64,000 nt of DNA, taken from DASUAS01 sp963750045. Its GTDB lineage: Bacteria; Actinomycetota; Acidimicrobiia; IMCC26256; DASPTH01. The position numbers and the translations under genes were made by a program. The notes beneath the pieces were generated by a model that saw nothing but the letters and a program-made list of their open reading frames with translations, did no database searches and had not been told where the DNA came from. Shown in pieces: positions 41,741 to 50,902 of the stretch; the stretch's first letter is position 1; the number at the start of each line of letters is the position of its first letter. The stretch is from assembly GCA_963750045.1 (NCBI GenBank), contig CAVVPD010000007.1, forward strand, positions 558,001-622,000, given 5' to 3'.

Positions 41741-42859
41741 CGCCGGCGCCCACGGGCTGGAGCGAGTGGGCCGAGCTCGAGGCCGCGCGCGTGCGGGAGG
41801 CCGGCCAGTGGCGGGCGCCGCGGTCGTTCGACCCGTCGGACGCGCGCGGGCTCGTCTCGTTCGCGTCCAATGACTACCTCGGACTGACCCGCCACCCCGA
41901 GGTGATGCAGGCCGCGCACGACGCCATCGAGCGCTGGGGCACCGGCGCCGGCGCGGCACGCCTCATCGTGGGCTCCCGCCCGGTGCACGACGAGCTCGAA
42001 GCCGAGCTGGCCGACTGGAAGGACGCCGAGGCGGCAGTGTTGTTCGCCACCGGCTTCGCCGCCAATCTCGGTGTGTTGGGCACCTTCGCCGGACCGGACG
42101 TGCTCGTCGTGTCCGACGAGCGCAACCACGCGTCGCTCATCGACGGCCGGCGACTCGCGGGCGCGCCGCTCGCGGTCTCCCGCCACGGGGATGCGGCCCA
42201 CGTCGACGAGTTGCTCCGCTCGTCCGGCGCGCCCCGCGCGGTCGTCGTGAGCGAGACCGTCTTTTCGATGGACGGCGATGTCGCGCCGGTCGACAAGCTG
42301 GTCGAGGTGTGCGCGCACCACGGCGCGCTGCTCGTGTTGGACGAAGCCCACGCGGTGCTCGGGCCCCACGTCGACTTCGACGGTGCCGATGTGTTGCGGG
42401 TCGGCACGCTGTCGAAGACCCTCGGAGCGCTCGGTGGGTTCGTCGCCGGGCCGCGTCGCTTCACCGACCTGCTCGTGAACCGCGCCCGTTCCTACATCTT
42501 CACGACCGCGTCGACACCGGCGGACACGGCGGCCGCCCTCGCCGCGCTCGCGCGTGCTGCGATCCGCCGACGGCGACATACGAGTCGCCCGGTTGCGCGC
42601 CAACGTCGAGCGCCTCCGTCCCGGGCACCCGTCGCCGATCATCCCGTACCTGTGCGGCCCCGAGTCGCGGGCGCTCGAGGCCGCGGGCGACCTGGTGGAG
42701 CAGGGACTGCTCGTCACCGCCATCCGCCCCCCGACCGTGCCACCGGGGACCTCTCGCCTGCGCGTGGCCCTCTCCGCGGTCCACACTCCGGAGCAGATCG
42801 ACGCACTCGGCACCGCCCTCGCGGCGATCTTCCCCGACCCCGGCCGCGAGCCACGATGA
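41737..42859 (+). CDS. bioF: 8-amino-7-oxononanoate synthase, frame broken near 42553
   Basis: PLP enzyme condensing pimeloyl thioester with alanine to KAPA; about 373 residues. Blocks: LVSFASNDYLGLTRHPEV, GTGAGAARLIVGSRPVHDELE, SDERNHASLIDGRRLAGA, VSETVFSMDGDVAPV, LLVLDEAHAVLG and the lysine site VGTLSKTLGALGGFVAG. One extra base after CTCGCG near 42553 breaks the frame; the last 100 residues, including TAIRPPTVPPGTSRLRVALSA, continue in the next frame. It overlaps both bioA and bioD. Confidence 0.92.
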
Positions 42860-43488
42860 CCCGACCGCGGACGCTGGTGTTCGTCGCCGGCACCGGCACC
42901 GACATCGGCAAGACGTGGTGGACGGCGGCCACCGCGCGTGAGCTGCGCAGCGCCGGCGCCGTCGTGGCCGCCCGCAAGCCGGTGCAGTCGGGCGAGCCCG
43001 GCACGCCGACCGACGCCGACGTGCTCGCCGCGGCCACCGGCGAAGACCCCGCTGCCGTCTGCTCGCCCCACCGCACCTATCCCCTGGCCTGGGCGCCCCC
43101 GATGGCGGCCCGGGAGTTGGGTGAGCCGGGGTTCAGCACCGCCGACCTCGCCGGCGGCATCGTCTGGCCCGAGGGCGTCGACGTCGGCCTGGTCGAGGGC
43201 GTGGGGGGGCCACGCTCACCCGTCAGCGACGACGGCGACAACGTCGAACTCGCGCAGCTGCTGGCGCCCGACCTCGTCGTCGTGGTCGCGGACGCCGGTC
43301 TCGGCACCATCAACGCGGTGCGGCTCTCGATGGGCGCCTTCGCGGGGTACGCGACGATCGTGGCGCTCAACCGCTTCAGGGGTGAGCCCCTCCAGCAGCG
43401 CAACCGGGAGCACCTCTCCACGGTCGACGGGTTCGCCGTCGTGACCGAGCCGCGCGAGCTCGCCACCCGCCTCCGCGTACGGTCCTGA
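42856..43488 (+). CDS. bioD: Dethiobiotin synthetase
   Basis: ATP-dependent closure of the ureido ring of dethiobiotin from DAPA and CO2; 210 residues. P-loop FVAGTGTDIGKTWWTAATARELR, then VAARKPVQSGEPGTPTDADVLAAATG, LVEGVGGPRSPVSDDGDNVELAQLL and LNRFRG. The ATG overlaps the bioF stop (ATGA). bioB is not in the window, so the final sulfur insertion must be encoded elsewhere. Confidence 0.94.
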   Translation: MTRPRTLVFVAGTGTDIGKTWWTAATARELRSAGAVVAARKPVQSGEPGTPTDADVLAAATGEDPAAVCSPHRTYPLAWAPPMAARELGEPGFSTADLAGGIVWPEGVDVGLVEGVGGPRSPVSDDGDNVELAQLLAPDLVVVVADAGLGTINAVRLSMGAFAGYATIVALNRFRGEPLQQRNREHLSTVDGFAVVTEPRELATRLRVRS

Positions 43489-43489
43489 C

Positions 43490-44875
43490 GTGAGCTCACG
43501 CCGGGATCGCGTCGCCGTCGTCGGTCTCCTCGCGGTGATCGTGACCGGCACCTCCCTCGTGCTGTTCGACGGCTTCGACGACGCATCCATCGAACGCGCC
43601 GTGGCGGTCGGCGCGGGCTGCGGCGCGCTCGCGGCCTTGGTGCTCGTGCCGTCGCTGCGCCGCGCCCTCTCCATGCCCATGGTGGTGGTCGCGTCGCTGC
43701 TCCTCATGACCCTCGCGGTCGTGCAACCGCCGGCCCAGTCACACGACCTCTGGTCGTACGCGATGAACGGGCGCATCCTCGAGCACTACGGCGCGAGCCC
43801 CTACGCCCACACACCCGCGGACTACCCGGACGATCCGCTCCTCGCCCAGGTCGCGCCCACCTGGCGGCACACCCCTTCGGTGTACGGGCCTGCCTTCACC
43901 GCGGTGTCCGGCGGGATCATGTCGGTCACCGGCACCGCGCTCCTCGCGACCCGACTCGGATTCCAGCTGCTCGCCGCGCTGTGCGTGCTCGCCTGCCTCG
44001 TCCTGTTGATCCGCACGACGCGCGATCCCGTGGTGGTGCTCCTCGTCGGCGCGAACCCGGTCGTCATCATCGAGGTGGTGAACGTCGGTCGGAACGACGC
44101 CATCCTGGCGCTCGCCGTTCTCGGCGGTGTGCTCCTGGCCGCGCGCCGGCGATTCCTGGCTGCCGCGGTCGTCCTCGCGCTGGCCGCGCTGGTCAAGATC
44201 GTCGTGATCGCGGCCCTCGGCGCCTTGCTGCTCTGGACGTGGCGACGACACGGCTCGCGCCTCGCGGTGCGCGCGGGCGCTCTCGGCGCGGTGGTCCTCG
44301 CCGTGCCCTACGCGCTCGCCGGGGGCCTGCGCGCGCTGCGACCGGTCGCCGACGCGTCGAGGCGGATGAGTCGCGCCTCCATCTGGCAGCTCGCCCGCAT
44401 CGGCGGCCCTGCGCACCTGCTCGGCGTCCACGACGCCCGGCGCGTCGGCGCAATGGTCGGCAGCGTCAGCCCCCTCTCCCTCGTCGCGGTGTCCATGCTG
44501 GCGGCCCTGCTCGCGCTCTCACGCCTCGACGATCCGAGCCCGGAGCTGGTCGCGATCGGCGCGCTCGTCGCGTTCCTGCTCGTGGGGAGCTACGTGCTCG
44601 CCAGCTACGCGGCATGGATCATCCCGGTCGCGGCCTGGCGCCACCGCGCCGGGATCAGCAGGGTCGTGCTCGTGTGGTCGGCGCTGCTCACCATCGCCTA
44701 CCAGGCGGTGCGGCCCATGCCGGCGACACCGGAGGACCTCGTGGTGTGGCTGGCCTCGAGCGCGACCTTGCTGTTCGCCGCGGCGGCGATCGTCATGCTG
44801 TCGGTGGCAGCGCTGCGGCGCGTTCGGCGCCCGGCGTCGGCCGCGACCCTGCCGCCCCTGGAGGTGGCGCGATGA
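43490..44875 (+). CDS. Polyprenol-phosphate-mannose-dependent mannosyltransferase (MptA/MptB type)
   Basis: 461-residue protein with about 11-13 membrane helices. The first extracytoplasmic loop holds QPPAQSHDLWSYAMNGRILEHYGASPYAHTPADYPDDP, with an Asp-centred motif typical of GT-C enzymes using lipid-linked sugar donors, and VYGPAFTAVSGGIMSVTG follows. Relatives build the alpha-1,6-mannan core of lipomannan in actinobacteria. GTG start 1 nt after the bioD stop, so it may be read with the biotin genes. The exact linkage made is not predictable. Confidence 0.75.
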   Translation: MSSRRDRVAVVGLLAVIVTGTSLVLFDGFDDASIERAVAVGAGCGALAALVLVPSLRRALSMPMVVVASLLLMTLAVVQPPAQSHDLWSYAMNGRILEHYGASPYAHTPADYPDDPLLAQVAPTWRHTPSVYGPAFTAVSGGIMSVTGTALLATRLGFQLLAALCVLACLVLLIRTTRDPVVVLLVGANPVVIIEVVNVGRNDAILALAVLGGVLLAARRRFLAAAVVLALAALVKIVVIAALGALLLWTWRRHGSRLAVRAGALGAVVLAVPYALAGGLRALRPVADASRRMSRASIWQLARIGGPAHLLGVHDARRVGAMVGSVSPLSLVAVSMLAALLALSRLDDPSPELVAIGALVAFLLVGSYVLASYAAWIIPVAAWRHRAGISRVVLVWSALLTIAYQAVRPMPATPEDLVVWLASSATLLFAAAAIVMLSVAALRRVRRPASAATLPPLEVAR

Positions 44876-44991
44876 CCGCACCCCTCGTCGTCGGTGTGCC
44901 GCGCGAGCTGGAGGAAGGCGAGCACGCGGCTCATTCGCCGTCGGGCAGCATCCGCAGTATGTCGTCGGGCGAGACGGCACCGGGAACCTGA
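44872..44991 (+). pseudogene. 5' stub of an alanine dehydrogenase / transhydrogenase alpha-type gene
   Basis: The ATG at 44872 overlaps the mannosyltransferase stop (ATGA) and opens MTAPLVVGVPRELEEGEH, the exact kind of N-terminus seen in NAD(P) transhydrogenase alpha subunits and alanine dehydrogenases (VGVPRE..EGE.RVA). After 18 residues the similarity stops near 44926, where the sequence becomes the 3' end of the convergent ketopantoate reductase gene. The frame ends at 44991. A deletion or rearrangement, or an assembly join, has removed the rest. Confidence 0.65.
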
Positions 44992-45928
44992 CCTTCACGC
45001 GCCGCCCGACCGGCCAGGTGCTGCAGCAGCAAGTTCACCGGCGTCGGCACGCCGTGGAGCCGGCCGAGGAGCACGATCTCGCCGTTCAGGTAGTCGGCCT
45101 CGATGGAACCCGTCGCCCGAGCGAGGCTCTGCCACGACGACGCGCCCGGACGCGAGCGTGCGGCCGACCCGCCCCACCGGAAGCCGTCGCCGCGGACGCG
45201 CCGCGTCCTCTTCGGGCGAGATCGCGTCGATACCCGCAGCCCGCAGGCACTCGACGCCTTCGGCCCACGCGCGTCGCTGGAGATCGCGACCGTCCGCGTT
45301 CGGCCCACAGAGCGCGTCGAGCGCGTTGCCCAGGTTGTTCAGGAGCTTGGCGTACTTCCACCGCATGATGTCGGGGCGCGCCACCGACTCGAACGACGAC
45401 TCCCCGAACGCATCGCGCGATCGCCTCCGCACGCGCGTCGACCCCGTGGGGGAACCGACCGAGGTCGAGGATCCCGGTCACGGGCCCGGCGTGGGCCTCG
45501 ACCACGCCCGGTTCGAGGTGCAACGCGGGGCAGACGACGCACACGCCGTAGACGCCGTCGAAGAGGCGGAGCGCGGCGCCTTCGTTGGCGACGCCGTTCT
45601 GCACGCACACCACGGCAACCGTCGGGGGTGCGCTCGCCGCCAGCGCGCTGAGCGCCTTGCCGGTGTGCTGGCTCTTCATCGCGAGCAGCACCACGTCGTC
45701 GGCGCGGAAGTCGATGCCCGCCGGGTGGGAGACGACCGGGATGGTGAGCGTCACGGTGTCGGTGCCACTGTCGGCGGCGGGGTCGGGCGACACCAGGCGC
45801 AGCCCACCGTCACGGATCGCGTCGTGGTGGTCACCGCGAGCGATCAACACCACGTCGTGGCCCTGCTGCGCCAGCCGGCCACCCACCACTCCGCCGATCG
45901 CGCCGGCGCCGTACACGACGAATCGCAT
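44931..45928 (-). CDS. panE: Ketopantoate reductase-family protein, two frame breaks
   Basis: NADPH-dependent reductase of the pantothenate pathway or a close relative; about 331 residues after joining. Rossmann motif MRFVVYGAGAIGGVVGGRLAQ, VVLLAMKSQHTGKAL, VCVQNGVANEGAALRLF, the helical domain with RPDIMRWKYAKLLNNLGNALDALCG (catalytic Lys region), and a C-terminal NGEIVLLGRLHGVPTPVNLLLQHL. Single extra bases near 45415 (after ATCGCG) and 45201 (after GACGCG) break the frame. Family members also act on other 2-keto acids, so the symbol is tentative. Confidence 0.75.
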
Positions 45929-46010
45929 CGCCGCAGCCTCGCGCACCGGAAGGTCCCGGAAAGAACGTGGGAAGGAAACGCTCGTCTCAGCCCGGAACCC
46001 CGACGCGCCG

Positions 46011-46049
46011 GTGCCGGCACCACCCGGGGGGGAACGATGGTGCCGGCAC
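46011..46049. promoter_or_regulatory. Perfect 12-bp inverted repeat with self-complementary arms
   Basis: GTGCCGGCACCA and TGGTGCCGGCAC separated by 15 bp, in the 268-bp gap between the panE start and the histidine kinase stop. Each arm contains the palindrome GTGCCGGCAC, so it could be a terminator for the kinase gene or a paired operator for panE. Confidence 0.4.
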
Positions 46050-46196
46050 TCGGAAAGGGCAGATTCACTGGGAGGGGGTGTGTCTCGTGGGGCGCTTCCT
46101 TTCTGCCGGGGCTCCGACCGACTCCACTCTCCCGCGCCGAGGTAAGAGTTCCCACCGCGACGGGTGAGAACCGCGCCAGAAGTCGGCCTGCTTCGC

Positions 46197-47549
46197 TCAG
46201 CGGGTGGTGGGCAGCGTGAGGCGGGCGACGGTGCCGCCACCCTCGCGAGGCTCGAGCACGACCGAACCGCCGTGCAGCACCCCGATCTGGGCCACGATCG
46301 ACAGCCCGAGGCCCGACCCCGGCAGCGTCCGTGCGGTGGTCGCCCGGTAGAAGCGGTCGAACACGCGCTCCCGGTCCTCCTCGGCGATCCCCGGTCCGCG
46401 GTCGGCCACCTCGACCACGCCGCCACGCACGGTCAACTGCACCGCTTCGCCGTTGGGGCTGAACTTCAGCGCGTTGTCGACGAGGTTGGAGACGGCCCGG
46501 TCGAGCATGGCGCGCCGGCCGTCGACCTCGCCCGCGCCTTCGACGTCGACCACGATCTCCTTGCCCGTCCGCCGGCGGAAGCGCGCCGCGACGTCGGTCG
46601 CCACCTCGCCGAGATGGACCGACTCGACCGGCTCCTGACTGCGCACGTCGGTTGCCAGCTCGACCATCTCGCTGACCAGGTTCGTCAACTCGTCGAGCTC
46701 GAGTCGGGTCTCGGCGATCAGCTGGGACTGTTGATCGGCGTCGAGGGTGGTCGCGTGCCCGAGGAAGTCGATGTTGGTGCGCACCGCGGTGAGCGGGGTC
46801 CGAAGCTCGTGGCTCGCGTCGACGACCAGACGTTGCTGCTGTTCGCGCGACGTGTCGAGCGCGATGAGCATGGTGTTGAAGCTGGCGGCGAGGCGCCCGA
46901 CCTCGTCGTGACCCTGCACCGGGATGGGTGTCGTGAGGTCCTGGGTGGCGGCGATGTGCTCGGCGGTCTCGGTGAGCCGCTCGATCGGCCGGGTCGCGCG
47001 CCGCATCACCCACCAGGCCACCACGGCGGCGAGGGCGATGCAGCCGAGCGCGATCAGCACCAGGCGGTTGCGGAGCACGTCGATCACGTCGTCGCTCTCG
47101 GAGACCCGCCGGGCGATCTGCACCGCGCCGCCGCCCTTCACCGACGCGGTGATCATCCGGTACTCGGTGCCGCCGAGGTTGACGTCCCGGTAGCGCGACG
47201 GCGACGGTACCGCGGCGATCGCCCGGTCCCCCGCGTCGATGGGCAACGCAGGTTGGCCCGGGAGCGTGTTGGTGACGTTTCCCTTGCGGTCGATCAGCTG
47301 CTGCACCGCGTCGAACTCGAAATAGGGCCGCTGCTGGTTGTCGTCGGCGTCCCTCGGCGCGCCCCCGAAATCGCCCCCGAGATCACCCGGGGACTGCTGC
47401 ACGATTCCCGAGGCGCGTTCGCGCAAGAACTTGTCGGTCTCGTTCCGCAACGCCTGCTTCGCGCTGTACTGCGCGGCGTACGCGCCGCCGATCACCGCCA
47501 CCGCCACGATCGCCGCGACCGTGAAGGTGAGGCGGGTCCGCAGGGTCAC
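46197..47549 (-). CDS. Sensor histidine kinase (MprB-like)
   Basis: 450 residues. Helix 1 at about 8-27, an extracytoplasmic sensor region to about 160, helix 2 at 162-182, a HAMP domain (VMRRATRPIERLTETAEHIA to about 235), the phospho-acceptor H247 in VVDASHELRTPLTAVRTNI, the N box DRAVSNLVDNALKFSP, G1 VADRGPGIAEEDRERVFDRF and G2 GSGLGLSIVAQI. The H-box region closely resembles MprB, the envelope-stress kinase of mycobacteria. Its GTG start overlaps the regulator stop (GTGA). Confidence 0.92.
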   Translation of the reverse strand: MTLRTRLTFTVAAIVAVAVIGGAYAAQYSAKQALRNETDKFLRERASGIVQQSPGDLGGDFGGAPRDADDNQQRPYFEFDAVQQLIDRKGNVTNTLPGQPALPIDAGDRAIAAVPSPSRYRDVNLGGTEYRMITASVKGGGAVQIARRVSESDDVIDVLRNRLVLIALGCIALAAVVAWWVMRRATRPIERLTETAEHIAATQDLTTPIPVQGHDEVGRLAASFNTMLIALDTSREQQQRLVVDASHELRTPLTAVRTNIDFLGHATTLDADQQSQLIAETRLELDELTNLVSEMVELATDVRSQEPVESVHLGEVATDVAARFRRRTGKEIVVDVEGAGEVDGRRAMLDRAVSNLVDNALKFSPNGEAVQLTVRGGVVEVADRGPGIAEEDRERVFDRFYRATTARTLPGSGLGLSIVAQIGVLHGGSVVLEPREGGGTVARLTLPTTR

Positions 47550-48244
47550 GAGGACCGAGCCGTGTACCCGACTCCCCGCACGGTGTGGATCAGGCGCGAC
47601 TCACCCGCTTCCTCGGTCTTGCGCCGCAGGTAGCTGATGTACACGTCGAGCGACTTCGACGACGTCTCGAAGTCGAATCCCCAGATGCGCTCGTAGATCT
47701 GCTCGCGCGTCAACACGATCCCCGCGTTGAAGAGGAGCAGCTCGAGGAGGTCGAACTCGGTCTTGGTCAGCTCGAGCTCACGGCCGCCACGCCACGCCTG
47801 GCGGCGCGCCGGATCGAGCGAGAGGTCGCCGACCCGGAGCACCTCCTCCTCGCCCGACATGCTCGTGCGTCGGAGGAGCGCGCGCAGACGGGCGAGGAGC
47901 TCGTCGAGCGCGAACGGCTTCACCAGGTAGTCGTCGGCGCCCGCGTCGAGGCCGGCGACCCGGTCGCTCACCTCGTGGCGGGCGGTCAGCATCAGCACCG
48001 GGGTGCGGTCGCCGCGCTCGCGGAGTCGGCGGCAGGCGGTGAGGCCGTCGACGTTGGGCATGAGGATGTCGAGCACGATCACGTCGGGCTGCGTCTCGAG
48101 CGCGCTGAGCAGCGCCTCGGCACCGTCGGCCGCGGTCGTCACCTCGTAGCCCTCGAACGTCAGCGCGCGCACCAGCGAGTCCCGCACGCTCTTGTCGTCT
48201 TCGGCGACGAGCACGGAACCGGACGTCGCACCGAAAGCCGACAT
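47546..48244 (-). CDS. OmpR-family response regulator (MprA-like)
   Basis: 232 residues. The receiver domain has acidic residues in VLVAEDDKSV, the phospho-acceptor D59 in VIVLDILMPNVDG, Thr in LMLTARHE and Lys in DYLVKPFALDELLARLRALLRR. The C-terminal winged helix carries ELTKTEFDLLELLLFNAGIVLTREQIYERIWGFDF and KSLDVYISYLRRK. The ATG at 48244 is taken as the start, as upstream codons are not conserved. It is paired with the kinase gene; targets are unknown but envelope stress is the mycobacterial precedent. Confidence 0.93.
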   Translation of the reverse strand: MSAFGATSGSVLVAEDDKSVRDSLVRALTFEGYEVTTAADGAEALLSALETQPDVIVLDILMPNVDGLTACRRLRERGDRTPVLMLTARHEVSDRVAGLDAGADDYLVKPFALDELLARLRALLRRTSMSGEEEVLRVGDLSLDPARRQAWRGGRELELTKTEFDLLELLLFNAGIVLTREQIYERIWGFDFETSSKSLDVYISYLRRKTEEAGESRLIHTVRGVGYTARSS

Positions 48245-48357
48245 GTCGTTGCTCCACCCTCGGTCGACCGGACGGATCCCGGGAATGCCCTGCACGGCCC
48301 CGTTCTACGGGGATCACGTAAGAAGGAGGTTAGAGGGATGGTTCGGACACCGCGAGA

Positions 48358-48395
48358 AACCCGGGACGCGCTCGCCGTTGAGCGCGTCCCGGGTT
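48358..48395 (-). terminator. Strong hairpin terminator after the metallopeptidase gene
   Basis: Perfect 16-bp stem AACCCGGGACGCGCTC/GAGCGCGTCCCGGGTT with a 6-nt loop, 27 nt past the peptidase stop, followed by TTTC-type sequence on the minus strand. Confidence 0.75.
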
Positions 48396-48421
48396 CGTGA
48401 GCGACCAGCTGGGGAGAGGCG

Positions 48422-49717
48422 TCAGCTCGTCTTCACGCACTGCGACGGGCCTTGCTTGAAGCCCGTCCGGAACGCTGCAACGCGCTCGAAGGCGGTCCCG
48501 CGGTCGGTCGATCCGTGGCTGCCGGCCACCAGCAGGGTGACCGCCTCGTCGAGGTCGCCGGGAGACAGCGACGCCGTGGGGTCGGCCGCCCACGCACCGG
48601 CCAGGCACTCCGCACCCGTGCGGGCCGCGGTCGTGCCGAGGGTGTCGCCGAGCTGGTGCTCGACCGACGACGACCACGCATCGGCGACCAGCACGGCGTC
48701 CGCGAAGTCGCCGATGGTGTCGTGGACCTGCTGGAGGACCGACGGGTCGTAGGTGATGGTGTCGGTCGACGAGCAGTAGACGACGGAGTCGCTGAGCACG
48801 CCGCCGTCGGTGGCGCCGGTGCACGGCGCCGCGTCGCCCGACGCGACGACGGTCGGCGCGGTGGTCTGCGCCTGCGTGCTCCAGTAGGACTGCAGGCTCC
48901 CGGTCACGATCGGGAGCAGGTCGGCGAGCGCGAGGTTCCCTCCGGTCGCCTGGTCCTGGTAGCTCGTGTAGCCCGATTCCGTGACCGCCGGCGGGTGGTC
49001 CTGGTAGTCGGCGCACGCGGCGGCGCCTCCCTCGTAGCCGTCCTGGAACGCGCCGACCCGGTCGAAGCCGTTGCCGTGCGCGCCATCCTGGGAGCCGTCG
49101 GTCCCGGACGGGTCGCTCAGCGTGAGCAGACCGGCGAGGGCGGTGTCGAGATCGTCCGTGGAGAGGTGCACGTTCTCGTCGGCGCTCGAGGCGACGTGCT
49201 GGGCCCACGCGCCTGCGAAGCAGTCAGCCTGCTGCTCCAGGTAGACGGTCGCCTGCGGCTGGTAGCCGACTCGGGCCTGCACCGCGTGGCCGAGCTCGTG
49301 GGCGAACACGAGGCCTACCGCGAACTCACCGAAGTTGCTGCGCAGCTTGGGGAGCAGTCCCTCCTCGTCGTAGGCGACGAAGTCACCGTTGCCGCAGTAG
49401 AACGCGTTCCCCGCGACCTCGTCGTAGGGCGCGCGGGTCTGGCCACCGTCGTCGCAGTTCGGCGGCGGGTTGCTCGAGGAGTACGGGTAGACGCGGTCGG
49501 TCGGGATCGCCTCGTAGGGCTGGCCGTAGACGTCGGGCATCGTCGCCGTCCAGAAGGCCTGGATGTCGGCGATGGTCGAGTCCACCGACGCGTCGTAGCG
49601 CGACGCCACCTGGGCGTCGGCGGCGCCGCCGATGCCGGCGACGACGCCGAAGGCCATCACCGTCGCCATGGTGAACGTGAGGATCCTGTTCCTGAGGGCG
49701 TGCCGGGTCGTGTCCAT
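48422..49717 (-). CDS. Secreted neutral zinc metallopeptidase
   Basis: 431 residues. Signal peptide about 1-35 (ending ADAQ). The zinc motif HELGHAVQ is at 140-147, with the downstream glutamate in LEQQADCFAGAWAQHV; the C-terminal half repeats a similar EHQLGDTLGT...ECLAGAWA layout in which the zinc histidines are lost, suggesting internal duplication. Cysteine pairs (CDDGG, FYCGNG) suit a secreted protein. Family members have unknown physiological substrates. It is transcribed alone, with a strong terminator behind it. Confidence 0.85.
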   Translation of the reverse strand: MDTTRHALRNRILTFTMATVMAFGVVAGIGGAADAQVASRYDASVDSTIADIQAFWTATMPDVYGQPYEAIPTDRVYPYSSSNPPPNCDDGGQTRAPYDEVAGNAFYCGNGDFVAYDEEGLLPKLRSNFGEFAVGLVFAHELGHAVQARVGYQPQATVYLEQQADCFAGAWAQHVASSADENVHLSTDDLDTALAGLLTLSDPSGTDGSQDGAHGNGFDRVGAFQDGYEGGAAACADYQDHPPAVTESGYTSYQDQATGGNLALADLLPIVTGSLQSYWSTQAQTTAPTVVASGDAAPCTGATDGGVLSDSVVYCSSTDTITYDPSVLQQVHDTIGDFADAVLVADAWSSSVEHQLGDTLGTTAARTGAECLAGAWAADPTASLSPGDLDEAVTLLVAGSHGSTDRGTAFERVAAFRTGFKQGPSQCVKTS

Positions 49718-49790
49718 CGGGCGTTGAACGACGCACCGGTGCCGGCCGGTTCTCGGTGACTCTCAGGAAGTGCTCAGGATGCGCCCAGGG

Positions 49791-50312
49791 TCAGGCGCCG
49801 TCATAGCTCGGAGCCCGTGACTCGTCGGCCACCGCGCCGGGTACCGGCGGCAGCGACGACCACGGGAACATGATCCAGTCGTCGGTGCGGCGCCACACGT
49901 AGTCGCACTGCACGATCGAACGACTCTTCTCGTACAGGACCGCGGTGCGCAGCTCCTGCACCTGCGGCTTCACCGTGTCGGCGACGAGCGCCAGCGTCTC
50001 GCCGGTGTCGGCGACGTCGTCCACGATCAGGAGGTGTGCGTCGCTGAGGTCGATGAGATCCAGGTTCGGCGGCAGGATCACCGGCACCTCGAGGCGCTCG
50101 TCGACGCCCGTGTAGTACTCGACGTTGATCACGCAGCAACTCTTCATGCCGAGCGCGTAGGCCATGGAGCCCGCGATCAGCAGCCCGCCCCGGGCGATGG
50201 CGAGCAGGAGGTCGGGCCGGAACCCGTCGGCGACGACGGTGCCCGCCAGCTCCCGCCCGGCCGCTCCGAACTGCTCCCACCCGAGGATCTCACGCCGCGT
50301 GTCGCCGCTCAT
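49791..50312 (-). CDS. Phosphoribosyltransferase family protein
   Basis: 173 residues. The PRPP-binding loop is LLIVDDVADTGETLALV (about 93-109), with RPDLLLAIARGGLLIAGSMAYALG supplying the PPi-binding segment. It resembles xanthine/guanine or related purine phosphoribosyltransferases of actinobacteria, but substrate residues are not decisive. The ATG at 50312 precedes the helix WEQFGAAGRELAGTV. No linked purine gene is visible. Confidence 0.82.
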   Translation of the reverse strand: MSGDTRREILGWEQFGAAGRELAGTVVADGFRPDLLLAIARGGLLIAGSMAYALGMKSCCVINVEYYTGVDERLEVPVILPPNLDLIDLSDAHLLIVDDVADTGETLALVADTVKPQVQELRTAVLYEKSRSIVQCDYVWRRTDDWIMFPWSSLPPVPGAVADESRAPSYDGA

Positions 50313-50372
50313 CAGTCACAAGTGGCGCGTGCGGGCGGGTGCTGTCCATCCCGGGGCGTTCGTCCGGGGAAG

Positions 50373-50406
50373 CCGTGACCGTGGCCCGCGGTGACGACGG
50401 TCACGG
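50373..50406. repeat. 10-bp inverted repeat upstream of the phosphoribosyltransferase gene
   Basis: CCGTGACCGT and ACGGTCACGG separated by 14 bp, about 60 bp before the gene start; an operator or an RNA stem in the leader. Confidence 0.35.
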
Positions 50407-50453
50407 GCCGTAACGCCCGGCGAGGACGCGGCGATGTCATCCTCATCGGGGGC

Positions 50454-50486
50454 GTGCCGTCCCGAGACCTGCCCGCGGGACGGCAC
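50454..50486 (-). terminator. Hairpin after the 105-residue hypothetical gene
   Basis: Stem GTGCCGTCCC/GGGACGGCAC (10 bp, perfect) with a 13-nt loop, 28 nt past the stop codon at 50514. Confidence 0.5.
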
Positions 50487-50513
50487 ACCTTCGTAGCTCC
50501 GTCCGCCCGGCGC

Positions 50514-50831
50514 TCAGGGCGTGTCGGTGGCCTCGTCCTCTTCGTAGGTCAGGATCTCGCAGCGGACCACCTGCCACGCGGGCAGATCGACTGCCACCGC
50601 CGCGTCGTGGAACACGTCGAGGCCCTGCTCGAGGACGTCGATCGGGTTCACGCTGGTGGTGTCGAGCGAGAACCGGGCGCCATAGCGGTCGTGCGCCTCG
50701 CTCCCGGCCACCGCCGCGCTGTACGGCTCCAGCGCGCGTTCGAACGCCACCAGCTGGTCGTCATAGCGCTCGTCGGTGTCGGCGGGATCACCCACCGCGT
50801 CGATGTCGATCGTCCAACCCTGCTCCTCCAT
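50514..50831 (-). CDS. Hypothetical acidic protein, 105 residues
   Basis: Small soluble protein with a pI well on the acidic side: starts MEEQGWTIDIDAVGDPADTDERYDD, has a helix LVAFERALEPYSAAVAGS, a central RYGARFSLDTTSVNPIDVLEQGLDVFHDAAVAV and a final strand VVRCEILTYEEDE. Compact single-domain design; no family recognised. A TACGCT box lies 8 nt before the ATG. It is bounded by terminators on both sides, so it is a single-gene unit. Confidence 0.6.
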   Translation of the reverse strand: MEEQGWTIDIDAVGDPADTDERYDDQLVAFERALEPYSAAVAGSEAHDRYGARFSLDTTSVNPIDVLEQGLDVFHDAAVAVDLPAWQVVRCEILTYEEDEATDTP

Positions 50832-50902
50832 GAGCGGGGAGCGTACGTGGTCCGGGCGGTCGACCGACGGCTCGGCCTCGCCGCGGCATCGCGCGAGCGA
50901 GC

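Noticed and set aside
41737..43488. One continuous frame that looks like a BioF-BioD fusion protein
   Set aside because: The frame only joins the two because bioF breaks at 42553. The true bioF end (42859) and the bioD ATG (42856) are clear in their own frames.
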